NCBI GenBank assembly: GCA_902470905.1
Contig: CABRIC010000039.1
Coordinates: 1-20,165 of the forward strand
Reading direction: 5' to 3'
Origin: an uncultured Collinsella sp.
GTDB taxonomy: Bacteria; Actinomycetota; Coriobacteriia; Coriobacteriales; Coriobacteriaceae
Length of the DNA stretch: 20,165 nucleotides
Notes under the pieces: generated by a model
Database searches by the model: none
The model's input: only the letters and a program-made list of their open reading frames with translations
Told to the model about the DNA's origin: nothing
In this document: piece after piece, positions 6,885 through 14,771 of the stretch
Numbering within the stretch: the first letter of the stretch is position 1
Layout of the letters: the number at the start of each line of letters is the position of its first letter
Translations under genes and position numbers: made by a program

Positions 6885-7712
6885 CTACTCGCCGAGCTTG
6901 GGATGCAGCAGCGACGGCGCAGCGCCGAGCAGCATCTTGGTGTAGGGGTCCTGGGGGTGCTGGAAGACCTGCTTGGCCTCGCCCTGCTCGACGATCCTGC
7001 CGCCATTCATAACGATGATGTCGTCAGAGATATAGCGGACCGTCTGGATGTCATGGCTGATGAACACCATGGCCAGGCCGAGCTCCTTCTTAAGGTCGGT
7101 CAACAGGTTCAGAATCTGTGCGCGGACCGAAACGTCCAGAGCCGAGGTGGGCTCGTCGGCGATGATGGCATCGGGGTTCAGCGACAGGGCACGGGCAATT
7201 GCGACGCGCTGACGCTGGCCGCCCGAAAGCTGACCGGGAAGAACCTCGGCGGCGGAGCTGGGCAGACCGGTGAGCTCCAGGAGCTCCTTGACGCGCTTCT
7301 CCTGCTCGGCCTCGGTACCCAGGTTGTGGACGCGCATGGGGTCGAGCAGCTGCTCGCGAACGACCATGCGGGGATTGAGCGCCGTGGCCGGGTTCTGGAA
7401 CACGACCGAGATGACGCGACCCATGTGGCGACGGTCCTCGGCGGTACGTTTGGTAACGTCCTTGCCCTTAAAGTAGACCTTGCCGCTCGTGGGGGCCTGC
7501 AGGCCGCACATGACGTTGGCGGTGGTGGACTTACCGCAACCGGACTCGCCGACGATGCCGATCGTCTGACCGGGCATGAGCTTAATCGTTACACCCTGGA
7601 CGGCGTGAACCAGGTTGGGGTGCAGAATCGAGCCGGTACGGGTCCTAAAGGTGACGTGGACGTCATCAAGGAAGATGATCGGCTCGACGCCGTTGACTGC
7701 GGTCTCGCTCAT
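6885..7712 (-). CDS. Oligopeptide-type ABC transporter ATP-binding protein (DppF/OppF class)
   Basis: Second ATPase of the importer, 275 aa, cytoplasmic. It has Walker A GESGCGKST (55-63), Q-loop Gln106, signature LSGGQ (162-166), Walker B IIADEP (183-188) and H-loop His220. The C-terminus (HPQDPYTKMLLGAAPSLLHP) resembles the oligopeptide/dipeptide ATPase tail. The ATG directly follows the stop codon of the preceding fusion gene with no gap. GGAGGTGAT upstream serves as ribosome site, so translation is probably coupled. It would pair with the ATPase domain of the fusion to make a heterodimeric motor. Its place beside nan genes suggests a sialic-acid substrate, as in the Haemophilus ducreyi SatABCD system. 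A peptide substrate remains possible. Confidence 0.93.
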   Translation of the reverse strand: MSETAVNGVEPIIFLDDVHVTFRTRTGSILHPNLVHAVQGVTIKLMPGQTIGIVGESGCGKSTTANVMCGLQAPTSGKVYFKGKDVTKRTAEDRRHMGRVISVVFQNPATALNPRMVVREQLLDPMRVHNLGTEAEQEKRVKELLELTGLPSSAAEVLPGQLSGGQRQRVAIARALSLNPDAIIADEPTSALDVSVRAQILNLLTDLKKELGLAMVFISHDIQTVRYISDDIIVMNGGRIVEQGEAKQVFQHPQDPYTKMLLGAAPSLLHPKLGE

Positions 7713-9728
7713 CTACATCACCTCCGCGTGAGGGGTCAAACCATTTGCCTTGAGCACCTCGTCGGGGAGCTCGGAATAGAAGTGCTCGGTGCCGGGCACG
7801 CGCTTGAAGACCGGACGGGTGTCCAGGCCAATACGCGGATGGCTCGAGCGGGGCGCGAAGCGATCGCCCTTGGGGAAATCGCGCGGGCTCGGAACGGCGC
7901 CGGGCACCTGGTGCAGGCGGCCCGAACCGCTCTCGATGGACAGAACGGAACCCAGAAGACCGCGGGTGTACTCGTGGATCGGGTTGGTGAGCAGCTCCTT
8001 GGTGGGTGCCTGCTCGATAACCTGGCCAGCGTACATAACCGTGATGTTATGGGCAACCTCGGCGACCAGAGCCAGGTCATGCGAAACGAAGATCATGGCA
8101 AAGCCGAGCTTGGCCTGAAGATCGTTGAGCAGCTTGATGACCTGCTTCTGGACGGTAACGTCCAGAGCGGTCGTGGGCTCGTCGCAGATGACCAGCTTGG
8201 GGTCGCGGGTAAGGGCCATAGCGATCAGGACACGCTGACGCTGGCCGCCGGAAAGCTCGTGCGGATAGCTCTCGAGCGTGCGCTTGGGATCGAGGCCGAC
8301 GAGCTCCAGGAGCTCCTCGGCGCTGCGGGTTCCGCCGCGCTTGGTGAGCTGCTTCATCTGGGCAGAGATGAGCATGGAGGGATTAAGCGAGGACAGGGCG
8401 TCCTGATAGACCATAGCGATATCGGTACCGCGCAGGCCGAACCACTCCTTCTTGCTCATCTTGAGCAGGTCGCGACCCTCCCAGAGAACCTCGCCGGAAA
8501 GATGCTCGTCATCGTCGGTCAGGCCCATGATGGCCAGCGTGGTGATGGACTTACCGCAACCGGACTCGCCCACCAGGCCCATGGTCTGACCAGGACGAAC
8601 GTCAAAGTTGACATGGTCGACGACGTTGATATCACCGTGATGCTCAAACTGGATGCAGAAGTCACGGACCGAGAGAATCGGCTCAACGGACTCGTCGGGC
8701 ACGTGGCGATCGTCACGCTTGAGCTCGACATCGCGCAGGGCGCCAAGGCGAGCGGAGAGGGACTGGGCCTGCTCCTTGTAGGCGCGAACGGGGTCGGAGA
8801 CCAGCAGGTCGGCCTCGCGACGCTTGGAGGAATCGGTAGGATCCAGGGCAGCGGAGGGAGCAGCGGCCATGGCGTCGGTAATGCCCTCGGAGAGGATGTT
8901 GAGCGCCAGGCAGGTGATCATGATGGCCAGGCCCGGGAACAGCGCCTGCCACCAACGGCCGGCGAGCACGCCGCCGCGGGCGTCGGCGAGGATGTTGCCC
9001 CAGGTAGCGGTGGGCTCCTGGATACCAGCGCCGATGAAGGTCAGCGAGGCCTCGAAGATGATGGCGTCGGCGACCAGGGTAACGGTGAAGACCATGATCG
9101 GGGCGATGCAGTTACGCAGAACATGCTTGATCAAAATCCACGGAGCCTTGGCGCCGGAAACGATGACCGCGCGGACATAGTCCTCGCCGTACTCGGACAC
9201 GATGTTGGCGCGTACGATACGGGCAATCTGCGGAGTGTACATAAAGCCGATGGCGAAGATGATCGACGGCACGGAGTTGCCCAGGATGGAGACGAAGACG
9301 GCCGCGAGGGCGATGCCCGGGATGGACATGATGATGTCCAGGATACGCATGATCGTCTCGGAGACGGCCTTGCGCGAAACCGCTGCAAGGGCGCCCACGA
9401 CCGAGCCGCAGACCAGAGCCATGGCAGTGGCGCCAAAGCCGATAATCAGCGAGTAACGACCACCGTAGAGCATACGCGACAGAATGTCGCGACCCTTATC
9501 GTCGGTACCGAAGATAAATCCGTTGCCGGGAGCCTGGCGAGCCGTAAAGATCTCGACCGGGCTATAGGGGGCAAGAAGGGGCGCCAGGATCGCAGTCAGG
9601 GCGACCAGCACCAGCACGACGGCGGCAATCTTAGAAGACAGCGTCATCTTCTTCCAGCCACCGAGCTTGAGCCCCTTGGAGGCAGCCTTCTCGAGCTGCT
9701 CGGTTTGCTTCTCTCGAATCTTTACCAT
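7713..9728 (-). CDS. ABC importer permease-ATPase fusion (DppC-DppD type, SatC-like)
   Basis: One 671-aa protein joins two subunits that are normally separate. Residues 1-290 are a DppC-type permease with about six membrane segments (first near 34-54) and the ATPase-contact loop around 180-206 (EDYVRAVIVSGAKAPW, then ILIKHVLRN). Residues 291-345 form a charged linker. From about 350 it is a DppD-type ATPase: Walker A GESGCGKS (387-394), Q-loop Gln442, signature LSGGQ (492-496), Walker B VICDEP (513-518) and His550. Both halves look intact, and the frame crosses the join without a stop, so this is a true fusion and not an assembly slip. It starts at ATG 9728, 3 nt after the permease gene. A fused permease/ATPase is, as I recall, a feature of SatC in SatABCD sialic-acid importers. 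Confidence 0.92.
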   Translation of the reverse strand: MVKIREKQTEQLEKAASKGLKLGGWKKMTLSSKIAAVVLVLVALTAILAPLLAPYSPVEIFTARQAPGNGFIFGTDDKGRDILSRMLYGGRYSLIIGFGATAMALVCGSVVGALAAVSRKAVSETIMRILDIIMSIPGIALAAVFVSILGNSVPSIIFAIGFMYTPQIARIVRANIVSEYGEDYVRAVIVSGAKAPWILIKHVLRNCIAPIMVFTVTLVADAIIFEASLTFIGAGIQEPTATWGNILADARGGVLAGRWWQALFPGLAIMITCLALNILSEGITDAMAAAPSAALDPTDSSKRREADLLVSDPVRAYKEQAQSLSARLGALRDVELKRDDRHVPDESVEPILSVRDFCIQFEHHGDINVVDHVNFDVRPGQTMGLVGESGCGKSITTLAIMGLTDDDEHLSGEVLWEGRDLLKMSKKEWFGLRGTDIAMVYQDALSSLNPSMLISAQMKQLTKRGGTRSAEELLELVGLDPKRTLESYPHELSGGQRQRVLIAMALTRDPKLVICDEPTTALDVTVQKQVIKLLNDLQAKLGFAMIFVSHDLALVAEVAHNITVMYAGQVIEQAPTKELLTNPIHEYTRGLLGSVLSIESGSGRLHQVPGAVPSPRDFPKGDRFAPRSSHPRIGLDTRPVFKRVPGTEHFYSELPDEVLKANGLTPHAEVM

Positions 9729-9731
9729 AAT

Positions 9732-10688
9732 CTACACCGTCCTGATGCGCGGGTTGATGAGCAGGTAGAGCATGTCAACCACGATGTTGATGATGATGAA
9801 GGCAAGAGCAACGACGATAACGACGCCCTGAACCAGGTTCGCCTCGTTGCCCTGAACGCCCTGCAGAATCGCGGTGCCCATGCCGGGGAGGTTGAAGATA
9901 ACCTCGATGACGACAGCGCCGCCCATGAGGTAACCGATCTTAAGACCGAGGGTGGTGACCGGGGTGATCAGCGCATTGCGAAGAACGTTGATGCCGACGA
10001 CGACCTTCTCGGGAACGCCGGCGCCACGAGCCATACGGACATAGTCCTTGTCGAGCTCCTCGACCATGGCGGTACGCACGATACGAGTCATCTGGCCCGT
10101 CAGCGGAAATGCCAAGGCGATAGCGGGCATGATCATACGTCCCAGATAGCCAACCGGATTCGTGGTGAAGTGAGGCAGAGCACCCGATGCCGGAAGCACC
10201 TTAAGGTAAGAAGAGAACAGCAGGATCAACAGAACGGCAAGCCAGAACGACGGGGTTGCCAAGCCGGCGATGGAAAAGACGCGGATCACTTGGTCCGGCC
10301 ATTTGTCGCGATACAGTGCCGCGATGACGCCGAGCAAAAACGAAACGACCGCACCGATGGCAAGACCGATGAAGGTCAGCTGCATCGTAACGGGCAGGGC
10401 CGTGGAGATGCGCTTGGCAACGGAGTTACGAGCAGCACCATAGGTGCCCATGTCGCCATGAATCAAATCGCCCATATAGCGCACGTAGCGCACGGGCCAG
10501 GGGTCGTCCAGACCATACTTCTCATGGTACTCGGCAACCGCCTCGGGCGAGGCACCGTCACCCAACGCCGTGTAGGCGGGGTCGGTCTTGGAGAACGACA
10601 TAAGGAAGAACACCAGGACGGTGACGCCCAATGCCATGATCGGCAGCGCCACGAGACGCCTTCCAATCAAACGTAGCAAGTTGTTCAC
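9732..10688 (-). CDS. Oligopeptide-type ABC transporter permease (DppB class)
   Basis: First permease subunit, 318 aa, integral membrane. It has an N-terminal membrane segment (about 11-32), an extracytoplasmic region with the family pattern GDMGTYGAARNSVAKRI, then about five more segments. The ATPase-contact loop is near 215-238 (DYVRMARGAGVPEKVVVGIN). I chose the GTG at 10688 because AGGGGAG lies 5 nt upstream and MNNLLRLIGRRL is a typical DppB start; the frame stays open to a TTG at 10721. It forms the membrane channel with the permease half of the next gene. A hairpin-rich spacer separates it from the binding-protein gene, so its expression is probably lower than that gene's. Confidence 0.93.
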   Translation of the reverse strand: MNNLLRLIGRRLVALPIMALGVTVLVFFLMSFSKTDPAYTALGDGASPEAVAEYHEKYGLDDPWPVRYVRYMGDLIHGDMGTYGAARNSVAKRISTALPVTMQLTFIGLAIGAVVSFLLGVIAALYRDKWPDQVIRVFSIAGLATPSFWLAVLLILLFSSYLKVLPASGALPHFTTNPVGYLGRMIMPAIALAFPLTGQMTRIVRTAMVEELDKDYVRMARGAGVPEKVVVGINVLRNALITPVTTLGLKIGYLMGGAVVIEVIFNLPGMGTAILQGVQGNEANLVQGVVIVVALAFIIINIVVDMLYLLINPRIRTV

Positions 10689-10728
10689 GTTCTCTCCCCT
10701 TTCTTTTGTCGGTAGGACCAACTGGTAT

Positions 10729-10846
10729 ATGAGTACGGATACTCATTACAAGACCCGAGCGACATCGTTGCCGCCCGGGTCTTTGTTTCAACTATGAGGA
10801 TACGGTCCCAACGACCGACATCCTGCATACAGACTCAAGCGAGTCT
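10729..10846 (-). other. Spacer with three hairpins between binding-protein and permease genes
   Basis: In transcription order: a 6-bp stem with GCTT loop touching the binding-protein stop codon (10846-10831); a 12-bp stem with one G-U pair and a 10-nt loop (10783-10750); and a perfect 7-bp stem with 4-nt loop (10746-10729). None has a strong U-run on the minus strand. Such spacers often shield the binding-protein mRNA and lower downstream expression, giving excess binding protein over permease. Confidence 0.6.
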
Positions 10847-12459
10847 TACGCCTTGACGGTCGCAACGCCCCTGAAGGACATGCTCGTCGTGCCGATGCCC
10901 TTGAAGCCATCGAGGGCCTCGCCGTTGGGCGCAGTGGACGGATCGTCCCAGGAAGCGGAGACGGTCTTGACGTGGACAACGGGGTACAGAACGGCGTTGT
11001 CGGCAATGATGTCGAAGCACTCGTTCCACTTCTTCTGCTGCTCGTCGCCCTCGGCGGCAAGAGCCTCGTCCATGAGACTGTGGAGCTTCTGCCACTCAGC
11101 GGACTCCTTCCACGGGCAACGGGTCTGCATCCAGACGTTGTCGCCGTACCACCAGTTGAGCAGCAGGTCGGGGTCGGCGCCGAAGCAGGAAGGATCGCCA
11201 GGGGCAAGGAGGATATCGTAGGCCTCGCCGCCGTCGATGGCAGCGTAGGTGGCCGGCGAGGTATCGGTCTGGATGGTCACATCGAAGCCGAGAGCGTCGA
11301 GGTCGTTCTTGACCTGGGCGGCCATGCCCTTAATCTGCTCGTTGTCGGTGGTGCGCAGGGTGATGGCACCCGGGGTGATACCAGACTCCTCGATGAGCTT
11401 CTTAGCCTTCTTGGCGTCGGTCTTGTACACCGTGGAAGCCTCATGATAGTTGGTGAAGCTCTTGGGCAGGTAGCAGCTGGCAGCGGTGGCAAGGCCGGCG
11501 AAGGTGTTGCTGACCATCTTCTCGGTGTCGAGCGCATACATGACGGCCTGACGGACCTTGACGTTGTTCCAAGGCTCCTTGGCGACGTTGAACATGATGA
11601 AGCGGGTGCCGAAACCCTGAACGTTATCGATCTTGCAGCCGGCGCTCTCGAGCTGGTCGACGGCATCAGCGGTAACGAGCTCCATAACGAGCGTGGAGCC
11701 CTCCTGCTGAGCGGTAACGCGAGCGGTGGGGTCGGTCAGGATGCTGTACTGGATCTTCTTATCCTCGGCAGCATACTCACCGTTGTACTCAGGATTGGGA
11801 ACCAGGGTAATCTCGGTATCGGAGATAGAGTCGTACATCCAGGGGCCGGAGCCGATCGGCTGCTTGGCGCGATCCTCCTCGGTCTGGGTGGCCGGGGTAA
11901 CGCGGACGATGGCCAGACGATCCTTGAGCAGGGAGAAGTTGGGGACCTTGGTCTTGACCGTCACGGTGCTGGCGTCCTTGGCCTCGATGGACTCGAAGGG
12001 CTGGAAGAACGGAGCATAGGTAGCGGAAGCGGCGCAAGCGGTGTAGGAGGCGACGACATCGTCAGCGGTGACCTCGGTGCCATCGGAGAACTTGGCACCC
12101 TTACGGATGGTGACCTCGAAAGTGGTGTCGTCCACAGACTTGGGATCGTCGGTGGCGAGCTCGTTGAAGGTGCTGTAGTCGTGGTAATCGATGCCGTAGA
12201 GGCCCTCGACGACGTGCCAGTTAGCACCCAGGCCCACAGCGGAGCCGGTGCTGGCGGGATCGAAGCTGGACGGAGCGTAAGCGGAACCAGCGGTGATCAC
12301 GCCGCCGCCACGGTTGGCGGAATCGGTGGAACCGGAAGCGGAACCCTCGTCGCTAGAGCTGCCACCGCAGCCGGTGAGACCAAGCCCTGCGACAGCAGCG
12401 ACGCTGCCGGTGAGGCCGAGGAACGAACGCCTGGACATACCCTTGTTGATGATGGCCAT
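10846..12459 (-). CDS. Family 5 extracellular solute-binding lipoprotein, probable sialic-acid binder
   Basis: Substrate-binding component of the importer, 537 aa, membrane-anchored outside the cell. The N-terminus combines a twin-arginine motif (SRRSFLG, residues 9-15), a hydrophobic stretch and a lipobox LTGC with Cys31. It is thus a Tat-exported lipoprotein, followed by a Gly/Ser-rich linker. The mature part follows the SBP_bac_5 pattern (peptide/nickel class), with SDGTEVTADDVVASY near 125-140 and PIGSGPWMYD near 200. I chose the ATG at 12459 with AGGAG 6 nt upstream; a TTG at 12474 is less likely. It leads the cassette behind a 350-bp regulatory stretch. Family assignment is firm. Substrate is inferred from the linked nan genes and from SatA of Haemophilus ducreyi, also a family 5 protein as I recall. 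Confidence 0.9.
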   Translation of the reverse strand: MAIINKGMSRRSFLGLTGSVAAVAGLGLTGCGGSSSDEGSASGSTDSANRGGGVITAGSAYAPSSFDPASTGSAVGLGANWHVVEGLYGIDYHDYSTFNELATDDPKSVDDTTFEVTIRKGAKFSDGTEVTADDVVASYTACAASATYAPFFQPFESIEAKDASTVTVKTKVPNFSLLKDRLAIVRVTPATQTEEDRAKQPIGSGPWMYDSISDTEITLVPNPEYNGEYAAEDKKIQYSILTDPTARVTAQQEGSTLVMELVTADAVDQLESAGCKIDNVQGFGTRFIMFNVAKEPWNNVKVRQAVMYALDTEKMVSNTFAGLATAASCYLPKSFTNYHEASTVYKTDAKKAKKLIEESGITPGAITLRTTDNEQIKGMAAQVKNDLDALGFDVTIQTDTSPATYAAIDGGEAYDILLAPGDPSCFGADPDLLLNWWYGDNVWMQTRCPWKESAEWQKLHSLMDEALAAEGDEQQKKWNECFDIIADNAVLYPVVHVKTVSASWDDPSTAPNGEALDGFKGIGTTSMSFRGVATVKA

Positions 12460-12528
12460 GTCTTCTCCTATCAATAGAGAATCTTACTCGGGAGCACCTA
12501 GACTTGCCCCCGCGCAACTTGCGGACGA

Positions 12529-12556
12529 TATATACCTTACCTACCGACGAGCCCAA
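12529..12556 (-). promoter_or_regulatory. Promoter candidate, proximal
   Basis: On the minus strand TTGGGC (12556-12551), a 16-nt spacer and TATATA (12534-12529). The -10 element is good and the -35 weak. It would give a leader of about 60 nt before the binding-protein ATG. Confidence 0.35.
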
Positions 12557-12577
12557 CTGAGGTGCCGCGCTCGGCGA

Positions 12578-12660
12578 CCGATACATACATCCGCTTGAAC
12601 GGTATTTACTACCGTTCACCGAATTCGTTGACAAACGATTCGCCAGACAGTATGTATCGG
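12578..12660. repeat. 11-bp inverted repeat flanking the distal promoter
   Basis: CCGATACATAC (12578-12588) and GTATGTATCGG (12650-12660) are exact inverted copies. Their common centre is 12619, nearly the centre of the promoter at 12606-12634. They could be paired binding sites for a looping regulator. Confidence 0.5.
12606..12634 (-). promoter_or_regulatory. Promoter candidate, distal, with embedded operator-like palindrome
   Basis: On the minus strand TTGTCA (12634-12629), a 17-nt spacer and TAGTAA (12611-12606). The spacer contains TCAnCGAATTCGnTGA (12616-12631), a 16-bp palindrome that overlaps the -35 box. A repressor bound there would block RNA polymerase. The expected leader to the binding-protein ATG is about 140 nt. 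Confidence 0.45.
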
Positions 12661-12824
12661 CGAGGTGAGATATCAGTCTTCGTCAACCCGCAGGATAGCA
12701 GGGTTGTTCACCATGACTAGTCAAACGTTTTAGCGTTAATAAAACCCGAAACCAGCAGGCAATCATGGCGAAATAAATGGTTGAAAATCACGCAATCATG
12801 TATATCAGTAGTTTAGGCTCGTGT

Positions 12825-14771
12825 TTAGCTATCGGAATGGCCAGCCGCCGCCTCGGCGCGCTCGGCATTCCACGCAACGAGCGCCTCGTGGACCGCCTTG
12901 GCAACATCGGCAGGTATGCCGCGAACTTCCGCGATCTCTTGCTCGCTCGCCGCGCGCAAACGCTTCATCGAGCCAAAATGGCGCATAAGGGCACGTTTTC
13001 TGGTGGGTCCCACGCCTGGAACGTCATCGAGTACCGAAACTGTCATGGCTTTATCGCGCAACTCACGATGGAATGTGATTGCAAAACGGTGCGATTCATC
13101 GCGCACCTGTTTAATTAGATAGAGCGAAGCAGACCCGGTCGGCAGCACGACGGGAGTCTCGTCCCAAGGCACGAAAACCTCCTCATCGGCCTTTGCCAAG
13201 CCACAAACTGGTATATCGAGCCCAAGAGCCTCAAGTTGCTTGATCGCAGCGGTCAATTGCGGCTTACCGCCATCGACAACGAGCAAATCGGGGCGCGAGC
13301 CAAAGCGCTCGTCGACCATGCGCTCGGGAGCATAGCGTCGTCCCAAAACCTCGGACATCGACACGAAGTCGTTTGCCTCGTCCAATTCGGCCTGAATTTT
13401 AAAACGACGGTACTGGCTCTTGTCGGCGCGTCCGTTGGTAAACACCACCATCGAGGCGACGGTAAATGTTCCATGCAGCGTCGAGATATCGAAGCACTCG
13501 ATACGCATCGGCGGCGCCGGCAGCGCCAGCGCGCTTTCGAGCTCCAGGAGCGCTTGATTGGTGCGGTCGTCAGCGTACCCCGTTCGCATCATGTAGCGCA
13601 TGAGGGCATGGCGCGCATTTTTGGATGCCATATCGAGCAAACGGTGCTTTTCGCCACGCTGCGGCCTATGGAGATGGCAGGAACGCTCGCGCTTGCCTGC
13701 AAGCCACTCCCCCAGCGCCTCCGCATCCTCAAGCTCGACAGAGAGGTTTATCTCAGCTGGAATATCAGCCGTCTCGTCGTAATAGCGCTTAAGAAAGCCC
13801 GATTGAAGTTCCTCTTCGTCGACATCCAAACCCTTATCGAGAATAAACTCGCAGGTTCGAACCGTTCGACCCTCACGCACGACAAAGACGCAAGCGGCGG
13901 AGATGGTCTCCTCGCGATAGAAACCGATGACATCGATATCGACACTGGAGGGAAAAACGACTTGCTGACGGTCGTCCAGACCCCTGATGACCTCCAAACG
14001 ACGTTTGACGCGTGCCGCGCGCTCAAAGTCGAGCGCCTCGGCGGCATCCGTCATCTCGGAGGTCAGCTCATCGACGACATCCTTGCGATGGCCCGACAAA
14101 AAACGTTCGACACGTTTGACGTTCTTGGCATAGTCCGTAGGAGAAATCGCGCCAACACACGCACCCGGGCCGCGCCCGACATGGTAGTCAAAGCAGGGAC
14201 GCCCGTTTTGCGCGCAAATCATATTGACGATGTCTTCCTCGCCCCTGTGGGACTCGACGATACGACGACAACGACGCCACTCCGCACAGGATGCGGAGCA
14301 GATGGGGATAACCTTGCGCAGCGTATCTATCGTCTCACGTGCCGCACGGCTATCGGTATAGGGACCAAAATAACGCGTTCCCGGCTTATGACGCTCGCGC
14401 GTATATTTGATAGCGGGATACAGGTCGCTCTTGGTGATAGCGATAAAGGGATAGCTCTTGTCGTCCTTAAGGTCCACATTAAAGTACGGATGGTACTGGC
14501 CGATCAGGTTGCGCTCGAGTACAAGCGCCTCATGCTCGGTTTCGACAACGATGTAGTCAAAGCTCGCAACCAATTGCATCATCAGCGGGATCTTTTGACG
14601 CTCATCCTGCAGTGTCACGTACTGGCGCATACGGGAACGCAGGTTTTTTGCCTTGCCAACGTAGATGACATCGCCCTTGGCATCTTTCCAAAGGTAACAT
14701 CCGGGCTGCGTGGGAACGCGCGAAACCTGCTCGGCGAGTGTTGGAATGTTGTCGTGACCGGCCACACGCAC
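12825..14771 (-). CDS. uvrC: Excinuclease ABC subunit C
   Basis: UvrC makes both incisions in nucleotide excision repair with UvrA-UvrB. The 648-aa protein has the N-terminal GIY-YIG nuclease (PGCYLWKD near 23 and IYVGKAKNLRSR near 36), a UVR motif for UvrB (about 232-263), the RNase H-like nuclease (FDISTLHG near 427, LLVVDGGKPQ near 496) and C-terminal helix-hairpin-helix (DVPGVGPTRKRAL). The cysteine region is odd. Cys193 and Cys205 match E. coli Cys166 and Cys178, but the position of Cys174 is Gly201. An inserted segment before it brings extra Cys at 162, 168 and 186. The start is GTG 14771, directly after the murJ stop; GTG 14765 with TAGG upstream is an alternative. It is probably translated with ybaK-murJ. 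Confidence 0.96.
   Translation of the reverse strand: MRVAGHDNIPTLAEQVSRVPTQPGCYLWKDAKGDVIYVGKAKNLRSRMRQYVTLQDERQKIPLMMQLVASFDYIVVETEHEALVLERNLIGQYHPYFNVDLKDDKSYPFIAITKSDLYPAIKYTRERHKPGTRYFGPYTDSRAARETIDTLRKVIPICSASCAEWRRCRRIVESHRGEEDIVNMICAQNGRPCFDYHVGRGPGACVGAISPTDYAKNVKRVERFLSGHRKDVVDELTSEMTDAAEALDFERAARVKRRLEVIRGLDDRQQVVFPSSVDIDVIGFYREETISAACVFVVREGRTVRTCEFILDKGLDVDEEELQSGFLKRYYDETADIPAEINLSVELEDAEALGEWLAGKRERSCHLHRPQRGEKHRLLDMASKNARHALMRYMMRTGYADDRTNQALLELESALALPAPPMRIECFDISTLHGTFTVASMVVFTNGRADKSQYRRFKIQAELDEANDFVSMSEVLGRRYAPERMVDERFGSRPDLLVVDGGKPQLTAAIKQLEALGLDIPVCGLAKADEEVFVPWDETPVVLPTGSASLYLIKQVRDESHRFAITFHRELRDKAMTVSVLDDVPGVGPTRKRALMRHFGSMKRLRAASEQEIAEVRGIPADVAKAVHEALVAWNAERAEAAAGHSDS

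Larger units (their letters stand above)
12475..12824. promoter_or_regulatory. Gene-free regulatory stretch upstream of the transporter operon
   Basis: This 350-bp stretch separates the uvrC stop from the binding-protein gene. No convincing coding sequence is seen on either strand. It holds two minus-strand promoter candidates, a palindrome and a spaced inverted repeat (listed separately). No clear uvrC terminator is visible. A 6-bp stem at about 12687-12709 lacks a U-run. Confidence 0.7.

Noticed and set aside
6663..10676. A 1337-codon plus-strand open frame opposite the transporter genes
   Set aside because: It is the antisense shadow of well-supported ABC genes in GC-rich DNA. Its product is rich in Gly, Asp, His and Gln, with no recognisable domain.
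12687..12709. CAACCC/GGGTTG stem as a uvrC terminator
   Set aside because: Only 6 bp, no U-run, and more than 100 nt after the stop codon.
12759..12799. Repeated gcaatcatg downstream of uvrC
   Set aside because: Two 9-base copies in AT-richer spacer with no further structure; plausible by chance.
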